The notes beneath the pieces are model-generated. The model had not been told where the DNA came from. It did not search any database and worked only from the letters and a program-made list of their open reading frames with translations. From Oscillospiraceae bacterium (lineage in GTDB: Bacteria > Bacillota > Clostridia > Oscillospirales > Ruminococcaceae), in NCBI GenBank assembly GCA_017408395.1, contig JAFQUQ010000059.1, positions 1 to 41,806 on the forward strand: a DNA stretch of 41,806 bases, in the 5' to 3' direction. How positions within the stretch are numbered: the stretch's first letter is position 1; the number at the start of each line of letters is the position of its first letter. The translations under genes were made by a program, and so were the position numbers. Positions 15,403-23,299 of the stretch are shown here, one piece after another.

Positions 15403-16065
15403 ATGAGTATGGTAGATAAGGAAAAAATAAAGCAGATTTTTGTGTATGATAAAAATAATGAGCCCCTTGTTTTCTCTAAGGTGTTTTTGTTCCCCAAGGA
15501 GCTTTTCAAGAATAAAAATCAGTTTGCGGTAACGGTAAAGTGCAGCAGTCTGCCTTCAATTAAAAAGGGCGAATTTATCGTTGTTGTGTTTGAATATGTA
15601 AACGGTACCAGAATAAGATGCGAAACAAGAGTTGACAGCGCTACAAGAATCCAGCTCGATTTCCACGCAGGCGAGGGAAAAGAGCTTGAAGAACGCAGAA
15701 GCTCTTTCAAAATCACTGTAAATGACAAGGCGTATATTACTGCTGTGGAGCGTAATTACAATACGGTGCAGCTTGAAGAGGAAATAAAGGTAAAGATAGT
15801 CAATATCAACCTTGGCGGCGTGCTTATGAAGACGGATACGCCTTATGAGGCAGGGGATATTGTTGTGCTTCGGATGTTTGATGAAGAGTCTGTTGAGCTG
15901 AGGACGAAAATCCTCCGTAAGCAGCTTGACCCTGAAGGAAGGCTTCTTGGCTACGGCTGTCAGTTCCTGGATATTACACAGCAGGAAGAAGAACGTGTTG
16001 CACGCTACATTTTCGAGTGGCAGGTAACAGAAAGAGAACGCCGTATCAATGCACAGTACGCATAA
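15403..16065 (+). CDS. PilZ-domain-like protein
   Basis: 220 residues, soluble. The N-terminal half (about 1-95) resembles the YcgR-like beta domain that often precedes PilZ. The C-terminal half fits PilZ, a cyclic-di-GMP receptor fold, but the signature is degenerate: ERRSSFK in place of RxxxR and NINLGG in place of DxSxxG. The start at 15403 is chosen because a run of six G residues lies about eight bases upstream; the frame is open back to 15379 without a ribosome binding site. It is a monocistronic unit with its own promoter and terminator. Cyclic-di-GMP binding is uncertain. Confidence 0.7.
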   Translation: MSMVDKEKIKQIFVYDKNNEPLVFSKVFLFPKELFKNKNQFAVTVKCSSLPSIKKGEFIVVVFEYVNGTRIRCETRVDSATRIQLDFHAGEGKELEERRSSFKITVNDKAYITAVERNYNTVQLEEEIKVKIVNINLGGVLMKTDTPYEAGDIVVLRMFDEESVELRTKILRKQLDPEGRLLGYGCQFLDITQQEEERVARYIFEWQVTERERRINAQYA

Positions 16066-16073
16066 TGCTTTTA

Positions 16074-16107
16074 ACGGGTATCGGATATGTTCCGGTATCC
16101 GTTTTTA
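16074..16107 (+). terminator. Terminator of the PilZ-like gene
   Basis: ACGGGTATCGGA and TCCGGTATCCGT pair (one offset) around TATGT, followed by TTTTTAT. Confidence 0.8.
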
Positions 16108-16181
16108 TGTTGAATAAGCACTTTGCAGAGGGACGGTTATTATACATTATTAACATATTTTCGGGGTATAGAAAAAAGTTC

Positions 16182-16210
16182 TTGCAATTTGACGGGGAAC
16201 GTGCTATAAT
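16182..16210 (+). promoter_or_regulatory. Promoter of secG
   Basis: TTGCAA at 16182-16187, 17-base spacer, TATAAT at 16205-16210. Confidence 0.65.
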
Positions 16211-16289
16211 ATTTTATATATTTATGTGATAAAATAATTTTGCCCGTATGTCGATAAAACATTCGGTTAGTTTCGGAGGTATACTTAAA

Positions 16290-16538
16290 ATGAGCGTTCT
16301 TGAAATCATATTTGGCGTGCTTATGCTTATCGTAAGCCTTGTAATTATTGTAGTAACTATGATGCAGTCACCTAAGCAGCAGGATATGTCTGCTATTTCG
16401 GGTTCAGCAGGTAATGGCTTCAACAAGACAGGCGGTACAACAAAGGAAGAATCCCTTAATGCGCTTACAAGAATTCTTGCGGTTGTAATGTTTATACTTA
16501 CACTTGTTGCGAACATTATCAGCATTGTAAACACCTGA
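16290..16538 (+). CDS. secG: Preprotein translocase subunit SecG
   Basis: 82 residues; the small SecYEG subunit that aids SecA-driven export. Two membrane segments (about 5-25 and 58-79) flank a Gly/Ser/Thr-rich loop with SGSAGNGFNKTGG. The start at 16290 (MSVLEII) has CGGAGG nine bases upstream and gives a family-typical length; the frame opens earlier at 16248. It is followed by a terminator and then rnr, the secG-rnr order common in Firmicutes. Confidence 0.93.
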   Translation: MSVLEIIFGVLMLIVSLVIIVVTMMQSPKQQDMSAISGSAGNGFNKTGGTTKEESLNALTRILAVVMFILTLVANIISIVNT

Positions 16539-16548
16539 TATGAAAGTC

Positions 16549-16588
16549 TTGATCCTGTGTCTGTTACTTCAGGCACAGGATTTTTTTT
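16549..16588 (+). terminator. Terminator between secG and rnr
   Basis: ATCCTGTG and CACAGGAT, with inner TCTG/CAGG, close a stem followed by eight T residues. rnr begins 19 bases later with no promoter visible, so read-through probably feeds rnr. Confidence 0.8.
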
Positions 16589-16606
16589 AGATGAAAGGAA
16601 TTGATT

Positions 16607-18751
16607 ATGGCTGAAACTTTTGAAATTTACAAGACAAGAATAAAGGAAATACTTAAACAAAGCGGCAAAAAAAGCGTACAGTTCAAGGTGCTGTACAATA
16701 AATGCAAGGGCAGAAAAAACAATCTTCCCGAATTCAAGCGTGCGCTGTCATCGCTGGAAAAAGAGGGCGTGGTAATTGAAACAAAGGCAGGCTTCAAGCT
16801 TGCGGAAACGGCAGGCTATTTCAAGGCTGTTGTTGCAAGAGTAAACAAGACCTTCGGCTTTCTTACAAAGGACGACGGAAGTGAGGTTTTTGTGCCGGGC
16901 AAGCTTCTTATGGGGGCTATGCCAAACGATGTTGTTCTGGCTAAGATAATCTCCCGTGACGGTGAAAATCCCGACGGCGAGGTGGTTGAGATAATAGAGG
17001 AGAATTTCTCCGAATTTACGGGTATTCTTGAAAAGGAAGGAAACACCTATCTTGTGCGTCCCGACAGCTTATGCAAGGAGCCTATGCTTGTTGTTGCACG
17101 TGATGTTGACGCTAAAGTCGGCGATAAAGTTCTGGCGCAGATATGCAAAAGAGGCAAGCGTCACTCCGAGCACCGTGCAAAGGTTACGGGTGTGTTCGGT
17201 GACTCGGAATGTGCTGTAAGCAGTGCTGAAGCTATCCTTTATATGAACGGCATCGAAACGGAATTTCCTTATGCCGTGCTGGACGAGGCAAGATACGTTG
17301 AAAATCTCGGTATACCGGAGGGCGAGCCTGAACGCCGGCTTGACCTTCGTGACGAGGTGATATTTACCATAGACGGCGCTGACACAAAGGACATTGACGA
17401 CGCTATTTCCGTAAAAAGACTTGCTGACGGCTGGGAGCTGGGTGTTCATATTGCGGACGTTTCATTTTATGTAAAGCCCCATTCCGAGCTTGACAGAAAC
17501 GCTTTCAGAAGAGGTACTTCAATTTACTATGCAAACAAGGTCGTGCCTATGCTGCCCAAGGAGCTTTCCAACGGTATCTGCTCACTTAATCCTGACGAGG
17601 ACAGGCTTGCTTTTTCCTGCATAATGAAGCTTGACGATGAGGGTAAGCTTGAAAAATACAAGTTCAGCAAGAGCGTTATACGTTCAAGGGTAAAGGGTGT
17701 TTATTCGGAAGTAAACACCATACTTGAATGTATGGAAAACAAAACGGCTGTCTCCGATGAGCTTTCGGAAAAATACAGCGGTCTTACGGACACCATTGCA
17801 GATATGCAGGCACTTGCTTCAATTTTAACTTCAAACAAGCTCCGCAGGGGTGCTCCGCAGATCGAAACCTCCGAATGCAAGATAATTCTTGATGAAAATG
17901 AGGTGTGTATTGACGTTCAGCCCAGAGAAAGAGGCAAGAGCGAGCTTATTATAGAAGAATTTATGCTTATGGCAAACACATCTGCCGCAAAGCTTGCAAA
18001 GGAACGTCTTATTCCGTTTGTTTACCGTGTTCACGAGGACCCTGCCCCCGAAAAGGTTGAGGAGCTGATGGACGTTGCGGCACAGATGAACATAAAAGTA
18101 CCGCAGTTTACAACGATAAAGGCCAAGCACCTTGCGGAAATCCTTGAAAAGGCGAAGGGACAGCCTCTTGCGCCTGTTGTAAACAATCTGGTGCTCCGTT
18201 CGATGGCGAAGGCTAAATATTCCGATGAGCCTCTGGGTCACTTCGGTCTGGTGCTGGCGGATTACGCTCATTTTACGTCCCCTATCAGACGTTATCCCGA
18301 CCTTGCGATACACCGTATCCTTACGGACCTTTGCTACAATAAACAGCCTGAGGACTTTATGAAGAAGCGTTACAAGGCTTTTGCCCACGACTCCGCTGAG
18401 CAGTCTTCAAACTGCGAGCTTGTTGCAATGAGGGTTGAGCGTGACTGTGACGACTGCTACATTGCAGAGTATATGAAGGCTCATCTGGGCGAGGATTTCG
18501 AGGGTATCATTGTTTCAATGCAGGATTTCGGATTCTTTGTTGAGCTTCCGAATACGGTGCAGGGTCTTGTAAGAATGGAGTCACTTAAAGATGGTCCTTA
18601 CGATTACGACGGAAAGTTTACCGTTACAAAGGCAGGCAAGCCTGTTTACAAGGTAGGCGACAGGGTGCAGGTTGTCTGTGCAGGTGCAAACGTTTCAAGC
18701 GGACAGGTTGACTTTACGATTTATGACGGGGATGCACAGAAGAAAAAATAA
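16607..18751 (+). CDS. rnr: Ribonuclease R
   Basis: 714 residues; a processive 3'-5' exoribonuclease of the RNB family that degrades structured RNA. Domains in order: N-terminal winged helix (about 5-65), two cold-shock/OB domains (about 70-215), RNB catalytic domain (about 235-565) with the metal-binding Asp cluster in DGADTKDIDDAIS, and a C-terminal S1 domain (about 620-700). The tail is short and basic. AAAGGA lies eight bases before ATG 16607; an in-frame TTG at 16601 is less likely. Together with secG it forms a conserved pair; in many Firmicutes smpB follows, but here a repeat does. Confidence 0.95.
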   Translation: MAETFEIYKTRIKEILKQSGKKSVQFKVLYNKCKGRKNNLPEFKRALSSLEKEGVVIETKAGFKLAETAGYFKAVVARVNKTFGFLTKDDGSEVFVPGKLLMGAMPNDVVLAKIISRDGENPDGEVVEIIEENFSEFTGILEKEGNTYLVRPDSLCKEPMLVVARDVDAKVGDKVLAQICKRGKRHSEHRAKVTGVFGDSECAVSSAEAILYMNGIETEFPYAVLDEARYVENLGIPEGEPERRLDLRDEVIFTIDGADTKDIDDAISVKRLADGWELGVHIADVSFYVKPHSELDRNAFRRGTSIYYANKVVPMLPKELSNGICSLNPDEDRLAFSCIMKLDDEGKLEKYKFSKSVIRSRVKGVYSEVNTILECMENKTAVSDELSEKYSGLTDTIADMQALASILTSNKLRRGAPQIETSECKIILDENEVCIDVQPRERGKSELIIEEFMLMANTSAAKLAKERLIPFVYRVHEDPAPEKVEELMDVAAQMNIKVPQFTTIKAKHLAEILEKAKGQPLAPVVNNLVLRSMAKAKYSDEPLGHFGLVLADYAHFTSPIRRYPDLAIHRILTDLCYNKQPEDFMKKRYKAFAHDSAEQSSNCELVAMRVERDCDDCYIAEYMKAHLGEDFEGIIVSMQDFGFFVELPNTVQGLVRMESLKDGPYDYDGKFTVTKAGKPVYKVGDRVQVVCAGANVSSGQVDFTIYDGDAQKKK

Positions 18752-18767
18752 AATAATATATATCCGT

Positions 18768-19050
18768 CATTACACAAAGAAAACTTTATGTTTTCTTTGT
18801 GTAATGAGGTGTGGTTTGGTTTAAACGGATAGAATTTAAGCGCAATTCAGATTAACATATCAATAAAGATTGTTGAGAATTAATAATCTCTTTTTTCTTT
18901 ATTGTTCTGAATTGCGCTTTATTTTTGCTTTTTAGTTTTGTCTGGATTTGCTAAGGGCGCCGCCCTTAACCCGCAAGGTGACGCTGTCCCCTTGACCCCT
19001 GCAAGCCTTTGAAAAGGCTTGACCTAAACTTTAACGTCAAGCGATTTTGT
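18768..19050. repeat. Hairpin-array repeat, copy 1
   Basis: Five consecutive inverted repeats: H1 is a perfect 17-bp stem (CATTACACAAAGAAAAC, loop TTTAT, reverse complement; 18768-18806); H2 is GCGCAATTCAG/CTGAATTGCGC with inner CAATAAAG/CTTTATTG (18840-18917); H3 is AAGGGCG-centred (18952-18968); H4 is CAAGG...CCTTG (18973-18995); H5 is CAAGCCTTT/AAAGGCTTG (19002-19021). The tail GACCTAAACTTTAACGTC matches 107-124. The same order recurs at 28249-28505. H1 may also terminate rnr. Confidence 0.85.
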
Positions 19051-19088
19051 GCAACTTTTTCTCAATTGCAACTTTTTCGACAAGCTGA

Positions 19089-19120
19089 ACGGCTTCCGTA
19101 TTATAAAATGCGGAAGCCGT
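19089..19120 (-). terminator. Terminator of the toxin-antitoxin operon
   Basis: ACGGCTTCCG and CGGAAGCCGT pair with inner TATT/AATG around TATAA, two bases past the toxin stop codon. On the minus strand it is followed by TCAGCTTGTCG, the boundary sequence shared with the repeats. Confidence 0.75.
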
Positions 19121-19122
19121 TT

Positions 19123-19392
19123 TCAGCTGTAAATATCTTTTCTGTGACCGATTTCAAGGATAAGAATAATTATCTTATCCTCCTGAATATCGGCGATTAT
19201 GCGGTAGTCACCGATACGATACCGCCATTGACCGCTGCGGTTTGCCGTCAGTCCCTTTCCGTGAGCACGGGGGTCGGAGCAGTTCTGCAAATTCTTATCT
19301 ATCCACGCATAAATAAGCTTTCTGGTGCTTTTATCAAGCTTTGCAAGCTGTTTAACGGCTTTGGGAGTGTATTCTACTTTAAACTCAGTCAA
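19123..19392 (-). CDS. RelE/ParE-family toxin
   Basis: About 89 residues; predicted mRNA interferase or gyrase-type toxin of a type II module. The sequence FKVEYTPKAVKQLAKLDK, the central GQWRYRIGDYRII and the C-terminal GHRKDIY match the RelE/ParE family, and the Arg/Lys set points more to RelE-like RNA cleavage. No ATG start exists: TTG at 19392, overlapping the antitoxin stop, gives the family-typical N-terminus; TTG at 19398 or 19410 are alternatives. A weak start fits the need to keep toxin below antitoxin. The gene overlaps the antitoxin by a few bases, so the two are translationally coupled. Confidence 0.85.
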   Translation of the reverse strand: MTEFKVEYTPKAVKQLAKLDKSTRKLIYAWIDKNLQNCSDPRAHGKGLTANRSGQWRYRIGDYRIIADIQEDKIIILILEIGHRKDIYS

Positions 19393-19606
19393 GGTCAAGC
19401 AGCTTTGCAACCTCTTCGTGGGAGTAGGTTACGGGATTTTTCTTGTATTCCGCCATTGCTTCTTCGTATGCTTTAAGGTCAAATTCGTCCTCTATGCGTT
19501 CCATAACCGAGCGTCTTACAAGCTCTGACACCGACATACCGTTTATTGAAGCATAGGCCTTGATAAGCTCGGAGTCCTTATCGTTAAGTCTTAATGATAT
19601 GGTCAT
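19385..19606 (-). CDS. RelB-type ribbon-helix-helix antitoxin
   Basis: 73 residues. The N-terminal TISLRLNDKDSELIKAYAS and NGMSVSELVRRSV form a ribbon-helix-helix DNA-binding unit (about 1-45); the acidic C-terminal part (about 46-73) would wrap the toxin. GAGGAGGGG lies just upstream of the start, much stronger than anything before the toxin. A palindromic operator at 19622-19640 overlaps its promoter, which supports autoregulation. Confidence 0.88.
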   Translation of the reverse strand: MTISLRLNDKDSELIKAYASINGMSVSELVRRSVMERIEDEFDLKAYEEAMAEYKKNPVTYSHEEVAKLLDLD

Positions 19607-19621
19607 AATACCCCTCCTCTC

Positions 19622-19640
19622 TGTAATACATTGTATTACA
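19622..19640 (-). promoter_or_regulatory. Palindromic operator of the toxin-antitoxin operon
   Basis: TGTAATACATTGTATTACA is a perfect 9-bp inverted repeat around one base. It contains the -10 box (TACAAT on the minus strand, 19630-19635). Confidence 0.75.
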
Positions 19641-19658
19641 TTTTATCCGTTTTGTCAA
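19630..19658 (-). promoter_or_regulatory. Promoter of the toxin-antitoxin operon
   Basis: On the minus strand: TTGACA (19658-19653), 17-base spacer, TACAAT (19635-19630). Antitoxin binding to the palindrome would block the -10 box. Confidence 0.75.
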
Positions 19659-19704
19659 TAGCTTTTGTTATTTTTTCCGACAGAACAGCTTATATACGCA
19701 AAAT

Positions 19705-19736
19705 CGCCGTATCGGGAGAGCGTTCCTGATACGGCG
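19705..19736 (-). terminator. Terminator of htpG
   Basis: CGCCGTATC and GATACGGCG pair around a mid-stem AGG/CCC and a short loop, eight bases after the htpG stop, followed on the minus strand by ATTTTG. Confidence 0.7.
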
Positions 19737-19743
19737 GTGAATT

Positions 19744-21654
19744 TTATTTTTTGTCAACCATAAGGCTGCATACGAGATTTGAAAATTCAAGCGGATTTTC
19801 AATAGGCATACCCTCAATGAGAAGTGCCTGTGTGTAAAGCATACTGCTGTAATCGGCAAGCTTTGCCTTGTCGGTGTCGTAAAGTCCCTTGAGCACCTCA
19901 AAAATAGGATGGTCAGGGTTGATTTCAAGTACCTTTTCAGCCTTTACGCCCTGATTGTCAGGCATCTGGGCAAAGGTCTTCTCCATTTCAAGAGAAATCT
20001 GTCCTTCGCTTGTAAGGCATACAGGATGTGACTTAAGACGCTCGGAAAGCTTTGCGGATTTGATCTTGCCGTTGAGATTTTTTGCGATTTCTTCAAGCAT
20101 ATCCTTGCTTTCTTCGGAAAGCTTCCTGAAGGCTTCCTTTTCTTCCGCTGTTTCAAGGTCGAGGTCAGCGTCGGAAATGGACTTGAACTGCTTGTCGGCA
20201 TATTCCACCATAATCTTTGCGGCAAATTCATCTACGCTTTCTGTAAAGTAAAGAATTTCGTAGCCCTTATCCTTTACAACTTCTGTCTGAGGGAGGGTAT
20301 CTGCCTTGTCAACGGTTTCGGCTGTTGCGTAGTAAATGTACTTCTGGTCTTCCTTCATACGGGAAACATACTCGTCAAGGGTAACGTACTTCTTTTCGTT
20401 TGAGGAAACAAAAATGAGCAGGTCCTTAAGCAGATCCTTGTTTGCACCGTAGCCGTTGTAAACGCCGAATTTGATCTGCATACCGAATATCTTCCAGAAT
20501 TCTTCGTACTTTTCACGCTCGTTGGCAAGCATTTTCTTAAGCTCGTTCTTGATGGTCTTTTCGATGGATTTTGCTATGATTTTAAGCTGACGGTCGTGCT
20601 GGAGCATTTCACGGGAAATGTTGAGGGAGAGATCCTGTGAGTCAACGAGACCCTTTACAAAGCAGAAATGGTCAGGCACAAGGTCGGAGCACTTATCCAT
20701 AATAAGAACGCCGCTGGAATAAAGCTGGAGTCCCTTTTCATAGCTCTTGGTGTAGAAATCCATAGGAGCTGTTGAAGGGATGTAGATGAGTCCGTCGTAG
20801 GTTGCGGTACCCTCGGTTTTAACGTGGATATATTTAAGAGGGTCGTGGTAGTCGTAGAATTTTTCCTTGTAGAAATTGTTGTATTCTTCGGCTGTGATCT
20901 CGGATTTGCTCTTTCTCCAGAGAGGAGTCATACTGTTTAAAGTTTCCTCAACGATGTGTGTGTGGTACTCAGGAGGAACATCCTCTGTGCCTGTACCTTC
21001 AACAAGGTGGTCGTGAGCCATATCGAATCTGATAGGGTAGTGGATATAATCGGAGTACTTCTTTACAAGCATCTTGATTTTCCACTGCATAAGGAATTCT
21101 TCGTAGGATTCATCGTCGGTATCGTCCTTGAGGTAAAGACGGATCTCTGAGCCTGTGCCGTCCTTTTCACATTCTTCGATTGTGTAGCCGTCTACGCCCT
21201 GGGATTTCCAGAGGTAAGCCTGGTCGGAGCCGTAAGCCTTTGTACGCACTTCAACTTCCTTTGCAACCATAAATGCAGAGTAGAAGCCTACACCGAACTG
21301 ACCGATGATGTCAACATCCTCGGCGGTGTTGTTTTCGTCATTTTTAAAGCTGAAGGAGCCGCTGTTTGCGATTGTACCGAGGTTGTTTTCAAGCTCCTCC
21401 TTTGTCATACCGATACCGTTGTCACGGATTATGATTGCTCTGTTGTCAGTGTCCGTTTCAATTTTAATAAAGAAATCGGAACGGTTCATTCCTACCTTAT
21501 CATCGGTGAGGGACTTGAAATAAAGCTTGTCCATTGCGTCGCTGGCGTTGGAAATAAGCTCACGGAGGAAAATTTCCTTGTGAGTATAGATTGAGTTGAT
21601 CATCATATCAAGCAGACGCTTTGACTCGGCTTTAAACTGTTTTGTTTCTGCCAT
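19744..21654 (-). CDS. htpG: Molecular chaperone HtpG (Hsp90)
   Basis: 636 residues; an ATP-dependent cytosolic chaperone. N-terminal GHKL ATPase domain (about 1-225) with ELISNASDAMDKL, DNGIGMTKEEL, GQFGVGFYSAFMV and GTGSEIRLYL; then middle domain (about 235-500, with SREMLQHDRQLKII) and C-terminal dimerisation domain. Length is typical. The start at 21654 (MAETKQF) has AGGAAG 11 bases upstream; the GTG at 21666 would abut that site. A CIRCE element and sigma-A-type promoter lie upstream, so it is under HrcA heat-shock control here. Confidence 0.96.
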   Translation of the reverse strand: MAETKQFKAESKRLLDMMINSIYTHKEIFLRELISNASDAMDKLYFKSLTDDKVGMNRSDFFIKIETDTDNRAIIIRDNGIGMTKEELENNLGTIANSGSFSFKNDENNTAEDVDIIGQFGVGFYSAFMVAKEVEVRTKAYGSDQAYLWKSQGVDGYTIEECEKDGTGSEIRLYLKDDTDDESYEEFLMQWKIKMLVKKYSDYIHYPIRFDMAHDHLVEGTGTEDVPPEYHTHIVEETLNSMTPLWRKSKSEITAEEYNNFYKEKFYDYHDPLKYIHVKTEGTATYDGLIYIPSTAPMDFYTKSYEKGLQLYSSGVLIMDKCSDLVPDHFCFVKGLVDSQDLSLNISREMLQHDRQLKIIAKSIEKTIKNELKKMLANEREKYEEFWKIFGMQIKFGVYNGYGANKDLLKDLLIFVSSNEKKYVTLDEYVSRMKEDQKYIYYATAETVDKADTLPQTEVVKDKGYEILYFTESVDEFAAKIMVEYADKQFKSISDADLDLETAEEKEAFRKLSEESKDMLEEIAKNLNGKIKSAKLSERLKSHPVCLTSEGQISLEMEKTFAQMPDNQGVKAEKVLEINPDHPIFEVLKGLYDTDKAKLADYSSMLYTQALLIEGMPIENPLEFSNLVCSLMVDKK

Positions 21655-21707
21655 TTTGAAAGACACTTCCTTTTATTTAATAGTAATAACCCCGATTTTA
21701 AAAATAT

Positions 21708-21734
21708 TTAGCACTCTCACATTAAGAGTGCTAA
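21708..21734 (-). promoter_or_regulatory. CIRCE element (HrcA operator) of htpG
   Basis: TTAGCACTC, nine bases, GAGTGCTAA: an exact match to the CIRCE consensus, placed at the expected transcription start. Confidence 0.95.
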
Positions 21735-21738
21735 ATAT

Positions 21739-21767
21739 AGTATAAATCACTTTCCCCAATATTTCAA
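21739..21767 (-). promoter_or_regulatory. Promoter of htpG
   Basis: On the minus strand: TTGAAA, 17-base spacer, TATACT, immediately upstream of the CIRCE element. Confidence 0.75.
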
Positions 21768-21869
21768 GAGGGGAAAATTATTATTTACAATTTGTACACA
21801 TTTGCGGCGGCTTGTTTGTAAAAACCGTCGTTTAATAGTAACAAAATGGTTAATTCGTGGTTAAAGCCC

Positions 21870-21897
21870 TTGACTTTACGGGCGTTTGGGGTATAAT
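21870..21897 (+). promoter_or_regulatory. Promoter of trkAH
   Basis: TTGACT at 21870-21875, 16-base spacer, TATAAT at 21892-21897; about 30 bases before the trkA start. Confidence 0.75.
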
Positions 21898-21932
21898 ATT
21901 TTACATAATGCAGATAAAGGATATATAATATT

Positions 21933-23288
21933 ATGAATATAATCATTGTAGGCTGCGGCAAGGTCGGTCAGACTCTTGCACAGGAGCTTAACGAAAAGGA
22001 TAACAACATAACCGTCATTGACCTTGACCCCGTTATCGTCAATGAGGTAACAAGCCGTTTTGACGTTATGGGCGTTGCAGGCAACGGTGCGACTCACGCA
22101 AAACAGCAGGAGGCAGGCATTAAAAATGCGGACCTGCTTATTGCGGTGACAGGCTCGGATGAGCTTAATCTGCTGTGCTGTCTGATTGCGAAAAAGGCAG
22201 GTAACTGCCAGACTATCGCCCGTGTAAGAAATCCCGAATACAGCAGCGAAGCCCCTTATTTAAAGGAGGAGCTTGGTCTTGCTATGGTTATCAACCCAGA
22301 AGCGGCTGCGGCTGCGGAAATCGACCGTGTACTGCGTTTCCCGTCGGCTATAAAAATCGACACTTTCGCAAAGGGCAGGGTGGAGCTGCTTAAATTCAGA
22401 CTGCCTGAGGACAGCCCTCTGGTAAACTGTGCGGTAAAGGAAATCGTTACAAAATTCCATTGCGACGTTCTCGTCTGCACGGTTGAGCGTGACGATGAAG
22501 CTTACATAGCAAACGGTGACTTTGTGTTTGAGGAAAAGGATATTATCTCCATAATCGCCTCTCCGAGAAATGCAAACGAGTTCTTCCGTAAAATCAAATA
22601 TAAGATTAATTCCGTAAAAAATGCGATGATAGTCGGCGGCGGTGAAATTACACACTACCTCTGCGACAGACTTCAGCGGGCAGGTATTGACGTTACAATT
22701 ATCGAAAAGGACAGAAAACGCTGTGAGGAGCTTTGCACGCTCTGGCCAGAAGCGGTAGTTATAAACGGTGACGCTGTTGACCAGGAGATACTGCTTGAAG
22801 AGGGTCTGGAAAAAGCAGGTGCGTTTGTTGCGCTGACAAACCTCGACGAGGAAAATATCCTGCTCTCCCTTTTTGCAAAGACCGTGAACAAGGGCAAGCT
22901 TGTTACAAAAATAAACCGTATCGACTTTGACGATGTTATCAAGCATCTTGACCTTGATACCACGATTTACCCTAAAAATATCACCTCCGATATGATCGTT
23001 AGCCACGTAAGGGCAATGAAAAACACTATCGGAAGCAATGTTGAAACCCTTTACAGCATCATAAAGGGCAAGGTCGAGGCGGCAGAGTTTATTGTAAAAG
23101 AGGACTCGGCTGTTACTGCAAAGCCGCTGATGGAGCTTTCGCTTAAAAAGGACGTGCTGGTTGCGGCTATACTCAGGGACAGGAAGGTCCTTATTCCGAG
23201 AGGTCAGGACGTTATCCGTCAGGGCGACGCTGTTATCATAGTTTCAAAGCTTATGGAATTCCACGATATTACCGATATACTTAAATAA
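21933..23288 (+). CDS. trkA: Trk potassium uptake regulatory protein TrkA
   Basis: 451 residues; the cytoplasmic NAD(H)/ATP-binding gating subunit of the Trk potassium transporter. It has two TrkA-N/TrkA-C repeats: Rossmann motif VGCGKVGQTLA at 6-16 with acidic IDLDP, TrkA-C at about 140-220, a second Rossmann at about 230 (VGGGEITHYL) and a second TrkA-C at the end (RGQDVIRQGDAVIIVS). This is the full-length E. coli-like TrkA rather than the half-length KtrA form. trkH follows after 11 bases. Confidence 0.95.
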   Translation: MNIIIVGCGKVGQTLAQELNEKDNNITVIDLDPVIVNEVTSRFDVMGVAGNGATHAKQQEAGIKNADLLIAVTGSDELNLLCCLIAKKAGNCQTIARVRNPEYSSEAPYLKEELGLAMVINPEAAAAAEIDRVLRFPSAIKIDTFAKGRVELLKFRLPEDSPLVNCAVKEIVTKFHCDVLVCTVERDDEAYIANGDFVFEEKDIISIIASPRNANEFFRKIKYKINSVKNAMIVGGGEITHYLCDRLQRAGIDVTIIEKDRKRCEELCTLWPEAVVINGDAVDQEILLEEGLEKAGAFVALTNLDEENILLSLFAKTVNKGKLVTKINRIDFDDVIKHLDLDTTIYPKNITSDMIVSHVRAMKNTIGSNVETLYSIIKGKVEAAEFIVKEDSAVTAKPLMELSLKKDVLVAAILRDRKVLIPRGQDVIRQGDAVIIVSKLMEFHDITDILK

Positions 23289-23299
23289 CGAGGCATAAG

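Noticed and set aside
22260-23006. Long open frame opposite trkA
   Set aside because: No start signal; the plus strand carries full-length TrkA with both Rossmann motifs.
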